From Nonomuraea sediminis (lineage in GTDB: Bacteria > Actinomycetota > Actinomycetes > Streptosporangiales > Streptosporangiaceae), in the NCBI RefSeq assembly GCF_018531495.1, contig NZ_JAHDTI010000021.1:107800-171799 (forward strand): a stretch of 64,000 nt of DNA, given 5' to 3'. Under the pieces are notes generated by a model. That model was not told where the DNA came from. It searched no databases and saw only the letters and a list, made by a program, of their open reading frames with translations. Shown in pieces: positions 43,709 to 52,723 of the stretch. Position 1 is the stretch's first letter; the number at the start of each line of letters is the position of its first letter. The position numbers and the translations under genes were made by a program.

Positions 43709-44437
43709 TCAGGCCTGGGAGGTGCTGGTGATGCGGGTGCCTATGTTGGTGCCTTGGCAGATGGAGCGCATGGCGCCTCTGGCTCTTACGTCGAAGACGT
43801 GCATGACGAGGTTTTGTTCGTTGGCCAGGACGAAGGCGCTTTCGTCCATGATGCGGATTCCGGCCGACAGCGCTTCCCGGTAGGTGAGGGTGTTGAAGCG
43901 TTCGGCGGACGGGTTGAGCTTGGGGTCGCTGTCGTAGACGGCGTCGACGCCGTGCTTGGCCACGAGGAGCGCGTCCGCCTCGAGTTCCAGGGCGCGCTGG
44001 ACGGCGGGGTAGTCGGTGGTGACGTACGGCTGGCCGATCCCGCCGGCGAGCAGCACGATCAGCCCGTGATCGAGGTGCCGGTCGGCGCGCAGCCGGATGA
44101 ACGGCTCGGCCACGCTGTGCATGGGCATCGCGGTCATCACGCGGACGTCGGCGTCCGTGCGCGCGGTCAGCACTCCGCGGAGCATCAGCGCGTTCATGAC
44201 CGTGCCGAGCATGCCGATGTTGTCGGCCTCCGCCCGGCCGATGCCCCAGCCGTCGGCCATGCGTCCGCGGAAGTAGTTGCCGCCGCCGATCACCACGGCG
44301 ATCTGAACGCCGAGTTCGTGCACAGAGAGGATCTCGTCGGCCAGCTGGGCCAGGCTCTTGGGATCGGTGCCCCAGCCCGTGTCTCCGGCGAGGGCCTCGC
44401 CGCTGAGCTTGACCACGACCCGTGAGTAACGCCGCAC
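43709..44437 (-). CDS. pyrH: UMP kinase (stand-alone PyrH homologue)
   Basis: A 242-residue amino-acid-kinase-fold protein: VVVKLSGEALAG, VIGGGNYFRGR, EADNIGMLGTVMNAL, LLAGGIGQPYVTTD and KHGVDAVYDSDPK. These are the ATP- and UMP-site motifs of bacterial UMP kinase, which makes UDP from UMP. pyrH is normally in the rpsB-tsf-pyrH-frr cluster; here it stands alone, so it is probably a second copy. FRGR and GNYF differ slightly from the usual GNIFRG. GTG 44437 is chosen from family length. Confidence 0.85.
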   Translation of the reverse strand: MRRYSRVVVKLSGEALAGDTGWGTDPKSLAQLADEILSVHELGVQIAVVIGGGNYFRGRMADGWGIGRAEADNIGMLGTVMNALMLRGVLTARTDADVRVMTAMPMHSVAEPFIRLRADRHLDHGLIVLLAGGIGQPYVTTDYPAVQRALELEADALLVAKHGVDAVYDSDPKLNPSAERFNTLTYREALSAGIRIMDESAFVLANEQNLVMHVFDVRARGAMRSICQGTNIGTRITSTSQA

Positions 44438-44509
44438 GTCCGGTCCCTTCGCGGTCGCGCGCCCGGCGACCCGGTCAAGAATACTGAGACGGGATGATAC
44501 GGATGTGGA

Positions 44510-45007
44510 GTGACACTCCTCTACGCGATCGTGTGCGCAGCCGACCCGGCCAGGGACGTCGGCCGCCTCGTCACCCTGGCCCAGGAGACGGGCTGGACGG
44601 TCCAGGTGGTCGCCACCCCGTCGGCCCTCGCCTTCATCGACGAGACGGAGCTGGAGCACCAGACGGGCCGCCCCGTCCGCAGCAGGCACCGCCACCCCTC
44701 CGAACCCAGGCCCCCAAGAGCCGACGCCATCATCGTGGCCCCCGCGACGTTCAACACGATCAACAAGTTCGCCAACGGCATCTCCGACACCTACGCCCTC
44801 GGCCTGCTGGCCGAAGCTCCCGGCCTGGGCATCCCCGTGGTGATGCTGCCCTACGTCAACGCCGCCCTGGCCTCCCGCCGCCCCTTCAAGGACAGCCTCA
44901 CCCGCCTCCGCGAGGAAGGCATCCACATCCACACCCCCGACGCGGACCTGGACCCCTACCCCTGGTCGCTACCCCTCGACATCCTGAACGGCAGGCCAGG
45001 GCGTTAG
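44510..45007 (+). CDS. HFCD-type flavoprotein
   Basis: A 165-residue protein of the flavin-dependent Cys decarboxylase fold: LYAIVCAADPARD, RADAIIVAPATFNTINKFAN and LLAEAPGLGIPVVMLPYVN. The PATxNT motif binds FMN, as in Dfp/CoaC and UbiX/EpiD relatives. It lacks a CoaB part, so it is not the full Dfp; a decarboxylase or flavin-carrier role is open. GTG 44510. Confidence 0.85.
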   Translation: MTLLYAIVCAADPARDVGRLVTLAQETGWTVQVVATPSALAFIDETELEHQTGRPVRSRHRHPSEPRPPRADAIIVAPATFNTINKFANGISDTYALGLLAEAPGLGIPVVMLPYVNAALASRRPFKDSLTRLREEGIHIHTPDADLDPYPWSLPLDILNGRPGR

Positions 45008-45105
45008 CGCCTGGCCCTCCAAGCGAGCAGTCCCAGGCCAAGGAGCCCGCAGGCGATCGAGGCTGCCGCGAAGCCGAGCGCGAGCCATTCTGGCGAATTC
45101 GTCAC
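45004..45105 (-). CDS. possible 33-residue single-helix membrane protein
   Basis: A GTG-started frame encodes TNSPEWLALGFAAASIACG, then a run of Leu/Gly and a WRARR tail: a short N-terminus, one hydrophobic helix and positive C-terminus. Its stop TAA shares TTAG (45004-45007) with the stop of the flavoprotein gene. No strong SD is seen, so it needs expression evidence. Confidence 0.35.
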   Translation of the reverse strand: MTNSPEWLALGFAAASIACGLLGLGLLAWRARR

Positions 45106-45327
45106 TGATCACGACCGCGAGGCAGACGAGCCCAAAGTGCAGGAGCCCGCAGGTCGGACGAGCGTAGGCGCGCGGCGTGACGGCTCGGCCAAGGCGTCAC
45201 AGGGCCAGGAGCAGCGAGAAGACGGCCAGGTCCTGAGCGGGCCTCCGGCGAAGGTCGCCACCGGGTGGAACGGATTGATCGCTCGTGCGAGGATTCTCCT
45301 TGCCTCGGCCGCCGGTTGGAAGGCGTC
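45106..45327. other. intergenic stretch
   Basis: No gene or strong signal. The 13-bp AGGAGCCCGCAGG at about 45040 recurs near 45139. Confidence 0.5.
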
Positions 45328-45813
45328 ATGCGACGATCATTCGCTGGTCCGTTATCGATCGCAGCTCTGGCGATCTGTGTCGTCGCGATGGCCTGTGTCG
45401 CGCTCGTGGCGGTACTCGGCGACGGGCCTGCGAATCGCCCGGCGAACTCCTCCCCGGTGACCAGTAGCGCGAACGACGACGAGGACGCCAAGAGACTTCC
45501 CGCAGGTTCGGCGACGTCGCTCGTGATCGACAAGGAGACCCGGGACCTGCTCGCCCGCGCCGGGCACCCGGAAGCGGCCTCCGGGACCCTCTACTACGGA
45601 CTCGTAGCCGGGGACTCGGATGACACCGACCGCTTCTTCGCCGTCGCGATGCTGGACCGGCAGTACTTCTGGACCAAGCAGGGACGCGACGGCTGGCGCT
45701 ATCAGGGGGACTTCGACGGCCGAGTCTGTCATCCACCGGTGCCGCCCGAGCTCTACGCGCAGTGGGGCATGAGCTTCTCGACCCCCGGCGGACCCTCGTG
45801 CGCGGGCGGCTGA
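45328..45813 (+). CDS. hypothetical membrane-anchored or secreted protein
   Basis: A 161-residue protein with an N-terminal hydrophobic helix (LSIAALAICVVAMACVALVA), a Ser/Asn/Asp-rich linker, then a small domain with TLYYGLVAGDSDDTDRFFA and CHPPVPPELYAQWG. Two Cys near the end could form a disulfide outside the cell. ATG 45328 has GGAAGG five bases upstream. I do not recognise the family. Confidence 0.7.
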   Translation: MRRSFAGPLSIAALAICVVAMACVALVAVLGDGPANRPANSSPVTSSANDDEDAKRLPAGSATSLVIDKETRDLLARAGHPEAASGTLYYGLVAGDSDDTDRFFAVAMLDRQYFWTKQGRDGWRYQGDFDGRVCHPPVPPELYAQWGMSFSTPGGPSCAGG

Positions 45814-45847
45814 CGCCGAATGCCAAGCAGATCAGCGGAAGGGAGAA

Positions 45848-46168
45848 ATGCGGATGGTCAGCGGGGTTGGGCTGGCGGAGGCCATTGAGGTTGTCCGGGC
45901 GGAGCTGTCCGCGGCGATGACGGAGGGGGAGGGGAAGCGGCTGCAGTTCGATGTGGGGACCGTCGACCTGGAGTTCTCCGTGCAGGTGCGGCGGGAGGCC
46001 GAGGGGAAGGCGGGGATCAAGGTGTGGGTCGTCGAGGCAGGGGCGTCGGGCGGGGTGTCCAGGGAGGCGACGCACACGGTGAAGGTTTCGCTGACTCCCG
46101 TCGACACCAAGACCGGCGGGGCGCCGCGGGTCAGGGACGAGGTCACCGCTCCGCCGCCTCGCGGTTGA
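45848..46168 (+). CDS. Trypco2-domain protein
   Basis: A 106-residue protein: GLAEAIEVVRAELSAAM, then RLQFDVGTVDLEFSVQV, then IKVWVVEAGASGGVSREATH and KVSLTPVD. This is the trypsin-co-occurring domain 2 pattern, found in actinobacterial proteins linked to NTP-dependent conflict (immunity-like) systems with trypsin-like proteases. No protease or NTPase partner is adjacent. ATG 45848 has GGAAGGGAG upstream. The last 26 bp overlap the convergent APH gene. Confidence 0.78.
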   Translation: MRMVSGVGLAEAIEVVRAELSAAMTEGEGKRLQFDVGTVDLEFSVQVRREAEGKAGIKVWVVEAGASGGVSREATHTVKVSLTPVDTKTGGAPRVRDEVTAPPPRG

Positions 46169-46892
46169 GGGGCAAGCGGGCCAGGACTCCTTCCATGCCC
46201 GATTCGACCAAGGACGGGTCGGAGGTCGTGAGGCCGTGCAGGACCTCGTGCCACGGTCCGAGGCGGTGCCAGGCCAGCGCCCTGGCCCGCAGTTCGGGGG
46301 TCATGCCGTAGGCGGAGGCCAGCGCCCGCGAGAAGGCGTACGGCGTGCCGTACAGAGCCCAGGCGAGGTCGATCGCCGGATCCCCGAGGTGGACGTCGGT
46401 GAAGTCGATGACGCCGGAGAGGCGACCGTCCGTGGCGAGGACGTGTTCCGGGCCGAGATCGCCGTGCACGACGGCGTATGCGGGGAACCCTGCGATGAGC
46501 GACAGCAGCGCCCGGCCGGCCGCCTGCCGCGAGGAGGGCAGCAGAGGCAGCACCCTTGAGGCGAAGGGCGGCAGGTCCGGCCGCGCGGGCAGTCCGGGAG
46601 CAGCCGAGGCGTCCACCGCGTGCAGCGCGCGCAGGAACTCGCCGAGCTGACGGGCCTGCGACGGGCTGGGCGACGACATGGGCACGCCGGGCACGACGGC
46701 GTGCCGTACCGCGACAGGGGAGTGCGAGACCACGACGGGCACGGGTACCGCGAGCGGAACCTGGGGCGCCAGCCACGGCATCAGGCGGGTCTCCATGAGG
46801 AGCAGCGGCCCGACCGAGGGACGGCGGGGACGCCGTTCGATCCAGCGGCCGTCGACCAGCCGGGTCATGCTGTCCCATCCCTGTTCGATCAC
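46143..46892 (-). CDS. phosphotransferase of the aminoglycoside phosphotransferase (APH) family
   Basis: A 249-residue APH/choline kinase-like protein. VVHGDLGPEHVL is the catalytic loop (Asp base; the usual Asn is His), and GVIDFTDVHLGDPAIDLAW the metal-binding DFG-like motif. The N-lobe is short. Substrate unknown; resistance should not be assumed. The 3' end overlaps the Trypco2 gene. Confidence 0.82.
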   Translation of the reverse strand: MIEQGWDSMTRLVDGRWIERRPRRPSVGPLLLMETRLMPWLAPQVPLAVPVPVVVSHSPVAVRHAVVPGVPMSSPSPSQARQLGEFLRALHAVDASAAPGLPARPDLPPFASRVLPLLPSSRQAAGRALLSLIAGFPAYAVVHGDLGPEHVLATDGRLSGVIDFTDVHLGDPAIDLAWALYGTPYAFSRALASAYGMTPELRARALAWHRLGPWHEVLHGLTTSDPSLVESGMEGVLARLPLNREAAER

Positions 46893-46976
46893 GCGGCGAG
46901 CTTAATCGCCAAAATGCGACAAACCGAGATCAAACCGTACTTGTCTGGGTGGACGGTCGCCGACAGGGTCGAACGC

Positions 46977-48407
46977 ATGAGCAAGTTACCTCGCACGCTG
47001 GCCGCCCTCGCGCTGACCCTGGCGGCCGGGCTGGTCGCGGCCGCTCCCGCTGACGCCGCGACGGGGTTCACCCCCGGCGCCCCCGGCGCCGGCGACCCGT
47101 ACTTCCCCGACATGGGCAACGGCGGCTACGACGTGGCGCACTACGACATCGCGCTGAAGTACGACCCCGCCACCAAGTCCATCAACGCCACCACCAAGAT
47201 CCTCGCCTCCGCGACGCAGAACCTGTCGCGGTTCAACTTCGACTTCCTCGGCCCGCTGCAGATCTCCGCCGTGACCGTCAACGGCCGCCCGGCCACCTAC
47301 CAGCGGACCGGCGCCCAGGAGCTGGAGATCACCCCGTCCAGGGGGCTCCCCAACGGCCTGCCGTTCGTCACGGAGGTCACCTACTCGGGTGCCCCGCAGA
47401 CGATCGACGACCCGGCGCTGGGGATCTCGGGCTGGGTGAACACCAGCGACGGCGGCCTCATGCTGAACCAGCCGATCGGCGCCGCGACGGTCTACCCGGT
47501 CAACGACAGCCCGCAGGACAAGGCCACCTACACCTTCACGATCACCGCGCCCGAGGGCCTCACCTCGCTGGCCAACGGCGACCCGTCCGGCACCTGGACC
47601 AAGAACGGCTGGACGACCGCCCGCTGGGTGATGCGCCAGCCCATGGCCAGCGAGCTCACCGTGATCGCGATCGGCAAGTTCACCGTGACGGATGGCGTCA
47701 CCCCCGGCGGTGTCCGCAACATCACGGCGATCGACACCACGCTGGACACCGCGCCCGGCCAGGACGCCGACTTCCAGAACAGGACCGCGGCGGTCACCGA
47801 CTGGGAGGCCTCGGTCTACGGCCGTTACCCGTTCGGCTCCACAGGCGGCATCGTGGACGACGCGCACGTCGCCTACTCGCTCGAGACGCAGGGCCGCCCG
47901 GTCTACGACAGGTACGGCAGGCCGGGCAAGAACCCGAGCGACGGGCTGCTCGCCCACGAGCTGGGTCACCAATGGTTCGGCGACAGCGTCACGCCGAAGC
48001 GGTGGGCCGACATCTGGCTGAACGAGGGTTTCGCGACCTACTCCGAGTGGCTCTACGCCGAGCACACCGGCGGCCAGAGCGTCCAGGCCAGCTTCGACGA
48101 GACGTACGCGACCGACGCCGGCGACGACCTGTGGCTGGGCAAGGTCGCCGACCCCGGGCGCGACCACATCTTCGACGGGCTGGTCTACGACCGCGGCGCC
48201 ATGACCCTGCACATGATCCGCAAGACCATCGGTGACGACAAGTTCTTCACCGTGCTCAAGGTCTGGCCCACCGTCAACCGGTACGGCAACGCCTCCACCG
48301 AGGACTTCACCGCCTTCGTGAAGCGGATCGCCGGCCACGCCAACGCCGCGCAGCTCGACGCGCTGTTCGCGACGTGGCTCTACTCCGAGGGCAAGCCCGC
48401 CCTATGA
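46977..48407 (+). CDS. secreted M1-family metallopeptidase
   Basis: A 476-residue protein with a signal peptide (MSKLPRTLAAL to APADAA). Zinc site HELGH (His327, His331) and Glu350 in WLNEGFATY, the HExxH-x18-E pattern of M1 aminopeptidases. The GxMEN exopeptidase motif is replaced by SLETQ, as in other short actinobacterial members, which may alter N-terminal recognition. It lacks the large C-terminal domain of PepN. The stop lies directly against the stop of the convergent 2H gene. Confidence 0.9.
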   Translation: MSKLPRTLAALALTLAAGLVAAAPADAATGFTPGAPGAGDPYFPDMGNGGYDVAHYDIALKYDPATKSINATTKILASATQNLSRFNFDFLGPLQISAVTVNGRPATYQRTGAQELEITPSRGLPNGLPFVTEVTYSGAPQTIDDPALGISGWVNTSDGGLMLNQPIGAATVYPVNDSPQDKATYTFTITAPEGLTSLANGDPSGTWTKNGWTTARWVMRQPMASELTVIAIGKFTVTDGVTPGGVRNITAIDTTLDTAPGQDADFQNRTAAVTDWEASVYGRYPFGSTGGIVDDAHVAYSLETQGRPVYDRYGRPGKNPSDGLLAHELGHQWFGDSVTPKRWADIWLNEGFATYSEWLYAEHTGGQSVQASFDETYATDAGDDLWLGKVADPGRDHIFDGLVYDRGAMTLHMIRKTIGDDKFFTVLKVWPTVNRYGNASTEDFTAFVKRIAGHANAAQLDALFATWLYSEGKPAL

Positions 48408-48908
48408 CGCCTTCGGGCTCGGGCCAGGCCCGAGCCCGAAGACTTCCGCCACGTGCCATGCCCCGTCGGCGAAGCGCACCAGCGTGACCTCGCTGACGGA
48501 CATCTCGAAGGGCAGCCGCCGCTCCAGGTCGGCCTCGATCACGTCGAACGTCTCCGCGGGCTGGTCCTGGGCGACCGTGAGGTGCGGGACCGGGTCTCCG
48601 TAACGCCCGCCGTACGGCTGGGCCTGGGGCCAGCGGCCCGTCACGGCCGAGGTCAGCGCGCGGAAGGACGCCGACGGGGCGGGGTCGAGGTACAGCAGCC
48701 CGGGAAGCCGCCCGAGGCGGGAGAAGGTCGCGGTGAAGGGCGGATGGGCGGCGAACAGCTCGGCCAGGTCCGCGGCGGGGATGCCGGGCAGGAACGGGTA
48801 CATGACCGTGACGTGGGCGGGAATGCCCGGCCGGTCGTAGCGTAGCCGCCAGGAACCCACGATCGGGTCGGCCTCCGGGACCAGGACCACCAGTGCGCTG
48901 ACAGACAC
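48402..48908 (-). CDS. 2H phosphoesterase / 2'-5' RNA ligase family protein
   Basis: A 168-residue protein with the two HxTx motifs of the 2H superfamily: HVTVMYPFLPG and PHLTVAQDQP. Such proteins act on 2'-5' bonds or cyclic phosphates of RNA or nucleotides. GTG 48908 is chosen because it follows AAGGGGG; an ATG at 48962 without SD would extend it by 18 residues. Confidence 0.85.
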   Translation of the reverse strand: MSVSALVVLVPEADPIVGSWRLRYDRPGIPAHVTVMYPFLPGIPAADLAELFAAHPPFTATFSRLGRLPGLLYLDPAPSASFRALTSAVTGRWPQAQPYGGRYGDPVPHLTVAQDQPAETFDVIEADLERRLPFEMSVSEVTLVRFADGAWHVAEVFGLGPGPSPKAS

Positions 48909-48980
48909 ATTTCCCCCTTGACGCGCCAATCGCGCGGCCGTACTAATTATGGATCCCATCAAAAGTAAAGCGAGGGCGCC

Positions 48981-51260
48981 ATGGTTACCCGCTTGTTAGC
49001 CGCGCTCACCCTGGTCACGACGCTCTTCAACCATCCAAGCATCGACGGCACGACGGACGGGTCCCTCCAGGACTCCCTCATGCAGCTCGTGGACCAGGCC
49101 GCGGCGGGCTCGACGCTGCGGGTGGCGACCTACGTGCTGGAGGTGCCCGAGTTCGAGCAGAAGCTGGAGGCCGCCTACCGCAGGGGCGTCGACGTGAAGG
49201 TCGTCGCGGAGGGCTCCGATCACGACCCGCTGCTCGACACGCTCGCCGCCGCGCTCGGCCCAGGACGGGTCACCCTCTGCCAGCTGGGGTGCCTCGGGCC
49301 GGACCGAGACATCATGCACGAGAAGTTCTTCGTCTTCAGCCGCCTGACCGACGGCCGCACGGACGTGGTGGTGCAGACCTCGCAGAACGTCTCCACCGAG
49401 TACGGCCTGCACCAGAACATGATCATCACCGACGGCGACGCGGGACTGGCCAACGGCTACCGGGGCGTCTTCGACCGGCTGGCGAGCCAGGTCCAGGGCA
49501 CGTGGCGGGCCCCCTTCACCTCCGACAGCGGCAAGATCACGGTCTGGATGTCGCCCCGGGACACCACCTATGACCAGAACACCTACGGCAACAGCGACCT
49601 CGTAGCCGCGCAGCTATCCAATGTGACATGTCCGGCATCGATACGGATCGTCCAGTCGCAGTTCGCCACCGACCGGCCCAACGTCATCAGCGTGCTGAAG
49701 ACCAAGAAGCAGCAGGGCTGCCAGGTCGAGGTGATCACCGCCGAGGGCGCCGGCCCCGCCGCGATCGGCAAGCAGCTGGCCCAGTCGGGGATCGGCGTGT
49801 TCACCTTCCGCCCCGGCGGCTGCCACTACCCGGTCCGCGGCACCTGCGCGGTGGATTCCATCCACTCCAAGTACATCCTGGCCGGCAACATCGTCTACAC
49901 CGGCTCGCAGAACCTCGTCGCCGGCTCGCTCCTCTACGCCGACGACGCCTTCGTCAAGGTCGACGACCCCGCCGTCTACCAGGCGTTCGACGCCGACTAC
50001 AAGCAGCTGAAGGACGAGACGGTCAAGCTGCACCCGGCCACCTACCCGAACGCCGGCCAGACCATGGTCGCCGACGGCCCCGACGACCAGCGCGAACCCA
50101 GGGCCGCCGCGAGCAGCACCGGCTACACGGCCGTCACCTGGGAGGACGCGAGCACCGCCGAGGTCTACGCCAGGATCTACCGCAACGGCCAGCCGGTCAC
50201 CGGCTCCGTCAAGGTCTCGATGGGCGGCGTCGGCTGCTCCACCGGCTTCAACCACGTCCGCCCTGACGTGGGCGTCGACGACGCGGGCAACGCGTACGTG
50301 GCCTGGGCCGAGGACGGGGACTGCCGCGGCGAGCACAACATCGCCGTCCGCCGCCTCGCCCCTGCCGGCACGCTCAGCTCGACGATCTGGGCCAACGACC
50401 CGCAGTGGGCGGGCGACCAGACCAGGCCCACGATCGCGGTACGGGGCACCGGCGCCTTCACCGTCGCCTGGGAGGACACCCCGAGCGGGAGCATCCGCGC
50501 CGCCGGATACGCCTCCTTCGGCACCCGGTCCTTCGGTCCCGTCGCCGTGACGGGCGCGGTCGGCGCCACCCACCCCGACGCCGCCGTCGACGGCACCGGC
50601 GCCACCACGCTGGTGTGGGAGCAGTACACCGACATCTACATGGGCAAGCTCTCCGCCACCGGCACGGTCACCCTGCGCGACAACTCGATCGACCCGCGCG
50701 TCCCCGTCAACACCAACACCGCCGCCCAGCATCTCGCCCCCTCCGTCGCCGTCACGCCGACCGGCGACTCGATCGTCGCCTGGAGCGACAACCTCAACGG
50801 CATCTGGCGGGTACGCCTGCGCGGCCTGGCCCCGTCGATGGCCGCCCGCTGGAGCGAGCGCGCCGCCGCCCAGGGCCTCTACGCGCCTGGCCAGACGCCG
50901 GACGAAGCCAAGGAATACCCGCCGATGTGCGACACCCGCACGAGCGGCTGCGCCGTCCAGGGCACGCCCTTCGTCGGGCTCGACAGCAGCGGCAGGGCGA
51001 TCGTGAGCTGGACCGAGTCCGACTGGTGGGCCTCCGACCGCGGCTACGAGGTGTACGCCAGGGGGCTCAACGCCGACGGGAGCACCACCGGCCGCTTCCC
51101 GGTGGAGCGGATGAACCCGATGACGGTCGGCGACCAGGCCACCGCACCCGTCGCCGTCGCGCCGGACGGATCGTTCACCCTCTTCTACGCCGACGACTTC
51201 GACGCCAACGGCTACAGCGACATCGTGGCCCGCCCCGGCTTCACCAACACCACCTACTAA
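48981..51260 (+). CDS. secreted phospholipase-D-like protein with C-terminal repeat (propeller-like) domain
   Basis: A 759-residue exported protein. The N-terminal PLD part (~25-360) has two catalytic motifs, MHEKFFVF (His113, Lys115) and IHSKYILAG (His295, Lys297) followed by GSQN. The rest (~380-759) has repeated blocks such as YTAVTWEDAS, AYVAWAEDGD, FTVAWEDTP and TTLVWEQY, each ~60-70 residues apart, like a beta-propeller. It may bind a surface or polymer. The true substrate (phospholipid or nucleic acid) is open. The stop is shared as CTAA with the next, convergent gene. Confidence 0.85.
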   Translation: MVTRLLAALTLVTTLFNHPSIDGTTDGSLQDSLMQLVDQAAAGSTLRVATYVLEVPEFEQKLEAAYRRGVDVKVVAEGSDHDPLLDTLAAALGPGRVTLCQLGCLGPDRDIMHEKFFVFSRLTDGRTDVVVQTSQNVSTEYGLHQNMIITDGDAGLANGYRGVFDRLASQVQGTWRAPFTSDSGKITVWMSPRDTTYDQNTYGNSDLVAAQLSNVTCPASIRIVQSQFATDRPNVISVLKTKKQQGCQVEVITAEGAGPAAIGKQLAQSGIGVFTFRPGGCHYPVRGTCAVDSIHSKYILAGNIVYTGSQNLVAGSLLYADDAFVKVDDPAVYQAFDADYKQLKDETVKLHPATYPNAGQTMVADGPDDQREPRAAASSTGYTAVTWEDASTAEVYARIYRNGQPVTGSVKVSMGGVGCSTGFNHVRPDVGVDDAGNAYVAWAEDGDCRGEHNIAVRRLAPAGTLSSTIWANDPQWAGDQTRPTIAVRGTGAFTVAWEDTPSGSIRAAGYASFGTRSFGPVAVTGAVGATHPDAAVDGTGATTLVWEQYTDIYMGKLSATGTVTLRDNSIDPRVPVNTNTAAQHLAPSVAVTPTGDSIVAWSDNLNGIWRVRLRGLAPSMAARWSERAAAQGLYAPGQTPDEAKEYPPMCDTRTSGCAVQGTPFVGLDSSGRAIVSWTESDWWASDRGYEVYARGLNADGSTTGRFPVERMNPMTVGDQATAPVAVAPDGSFTLFYADDFDANGYSDIVARPGFTNTTY

Positions 51261-51673
51261 CCGAGCCCCTCGTCGTTGATCAGCCACCGGCCGGTCTCGG
51301 CGTCGTGGATCATGAGGTAGTCCCACGGATGGACGCCGTCGGGAAAACTTATGTCGCCGCCTTCGTGGTAGAACTCGGTGGCGACCGCGATGGCGTCCAC
51401 CATCCGATCACCGGAAACCGTCTCGTCCTTCCTGGTGCCCAGGATCTTGATGTCGGAGACCTTGTCCGTGTCGCGCAGCCACATGTCGGTCATGGATTGA
51501 TGGCGCGACGTCGACAGCGAGCGGGCCGTCGAGGCGTCGTGCGCATCCAGCGCCCTGAGGTAGACCATCGCCACCACCTCGGGAGACGCGCTCGGCGGCG
51601 GTAGCGCCACGTGGTAGCGAGTTTGCGAGCAGGAGACCGCGACCAGGCATAACAGTGCGAGGGGGACGCGCAT
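51257..51673 (-). CDS. putative lipoprotein
   Basis: A 138-residue protein with a short signal peptide ending VAVSC (lipobox, Cys15), then a small domain (VVAMVYLRALDAHDASTARS, RWLINDEGLG) that looks NTF2/DUF4829-like. It would sit on the outer face of the membrane. It is convergent with the PLD gene. Role unknown. Confidence 0.75.
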   Translation of the reverse strand: MRVPLALLCLVAVSCSQTRYHVALPPPSASPEVVAMVYLRALDAHDASTARSLSTSRHQSMTDMWLRDTDKVSDIKILGTRKDETVSGDRMVDAIAVATEFYHEGGDISFPDGVHPWDYLMIHDAETGRWLINDEGLG

Positions 51674-51698
51674 GGCACCTGATAGTACCCTTAGCGAA

Positions 51699-51708
51699 AA
51701 ACCGGTTT
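51699..51708 (+). promoter_or_regulatory. LacI-family operator AAACCGGTTT
   Basis: A perfect 10-bp palindrome 16 bp before the lacI-type start. CCGGTTTA-containing sites recur at 52712-52721 and 52740-52749 before the downstream sugar locus. Confidence 0.78.
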
Positions 51709-51724
51709 AGCGACAAGGGGCGGG

Positions 51725-52723
51725 ATGACGTTGAAGCGGCCGACGATCGCCGACATCGCGCGGCAGGCCGGGGTCACCAAGAGCGCGGTGTCCTTCGCGC
51801 TGAACGGCAGGCACGGCGTGTCCGAGCAGACCAGGCGCCGCATCCTGGAGATCGCCGACGAGCTCGGCTGGCAGCGCAGCAGCGCCGCGAGCGCGCTCAG
51901 CCACGGGCGCGCGGGGGCGGTGGGCCTGGTCCTCGACCGCCCCGCCCAGACGCTGGGCGCCGAGCCGTACTTCATGCAGTTCATCTCCGGGCTGGAGAGC
52001 GAGCTGTCGGCCGCGGGCGTGCCGTTGCTGCTGCACATGACCGCCGACCTGGACGACCAGATGGAGGCGCACCGCCGCTGGTGGGCCGAGCGGCGGGTGG
52101 ACGGGGTGATCCTGGTCGACCTGAGGGTGGATGACCCTCGCCCGGCCAGGATCGCCGAGCTGGGCATGCCGGCCGTGGTCTCGGGCGGGCCCGACTGGCT
52201 GGGCGGGCTGCCGGGGGTCTGGCACGACGAGGCCGCGGGGATGCGCGAGGTGATGGACTACCTGCACGCCCTCGGGCACCGGCACGTCGCCAGGGTGGCC
52301 GGCCTGCCGTACCTGCAGCACACCGACATTAGAAGCCGGATATTTCGGGAAAAGGGTGGGCAGGTCATCGTGCACACCGACTACACCGGCGAGGAGGGCG
52401 CCAAGGCCACCAGGAAGCTGCTCACCGGCGAGGACAGGCCGACCGCCATCGTCTACGACAACGACATCATGGCCGTCGCGGGCCTGGCGGTGGCGGGTGA
52501 GCTCGGCGTCGACGTGCCGGGCGAGCTGTCGCTGGTGGCCTGGGACGACTCGCCGTTCACCCGCCTGGCGCGCCCGGCGCTCACGGCCGTCGGCGTCGAC
52601 ACCTTCGACCGCGGTGTGCGCGCGGCCCGCTGCCTGCTCGACGTCATCGCCGGCAGGAAACCGGACACCGGAGACATCCCGGTACCCGAACTGATCCCAC
52701 GAGGGAGCACTGAACCGGTTTAG
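51725..52723 (+). CDS. LacI-family transcriptional regulator
   Basis: A 332-residue protein. PTIADIARQAGVTKSAVSFA is the LacI helix-turn-helix with hinge region SSAASALSHGRAGAVGLV; a periplasmic-binding-protein-like sensor follows (VAWDDSPFTRLARPALTAV). It should repress itself and the downstream sugar genes through the AACCGGTT palindromes and be released by a sugar ligand. The stop lies inside an operator. Confidence 0.93.
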   Translation: MTLKRPTIADIARQAGVTKSAVSFALNGRHGVSEQTRRRILEIADELGWQRSSAASALSHGRAGAVGLVLDRPAQTLGAEPYFMQFISGLESELSAAGVPLLLHMTADLDDQMEAHRRWWAERRVDGVILVDLRVDDPRPARIAELGMPAVVSGGPDWLGGLPGVWHDEAAGMREVMDYLHALGHRHVARVAGLPYLQHTDIRSRIFREKGGQVIVHTDYTGEEGAKATRKLLTGEDRPTAIVYDNDIMAVAGLAVAGELGVDVPGELSLVAWDDSPFTRLARPALTAVGVDTFDRGVRAARCLLDVIAGRKPDTGDIPVPELIPRGSTEPV

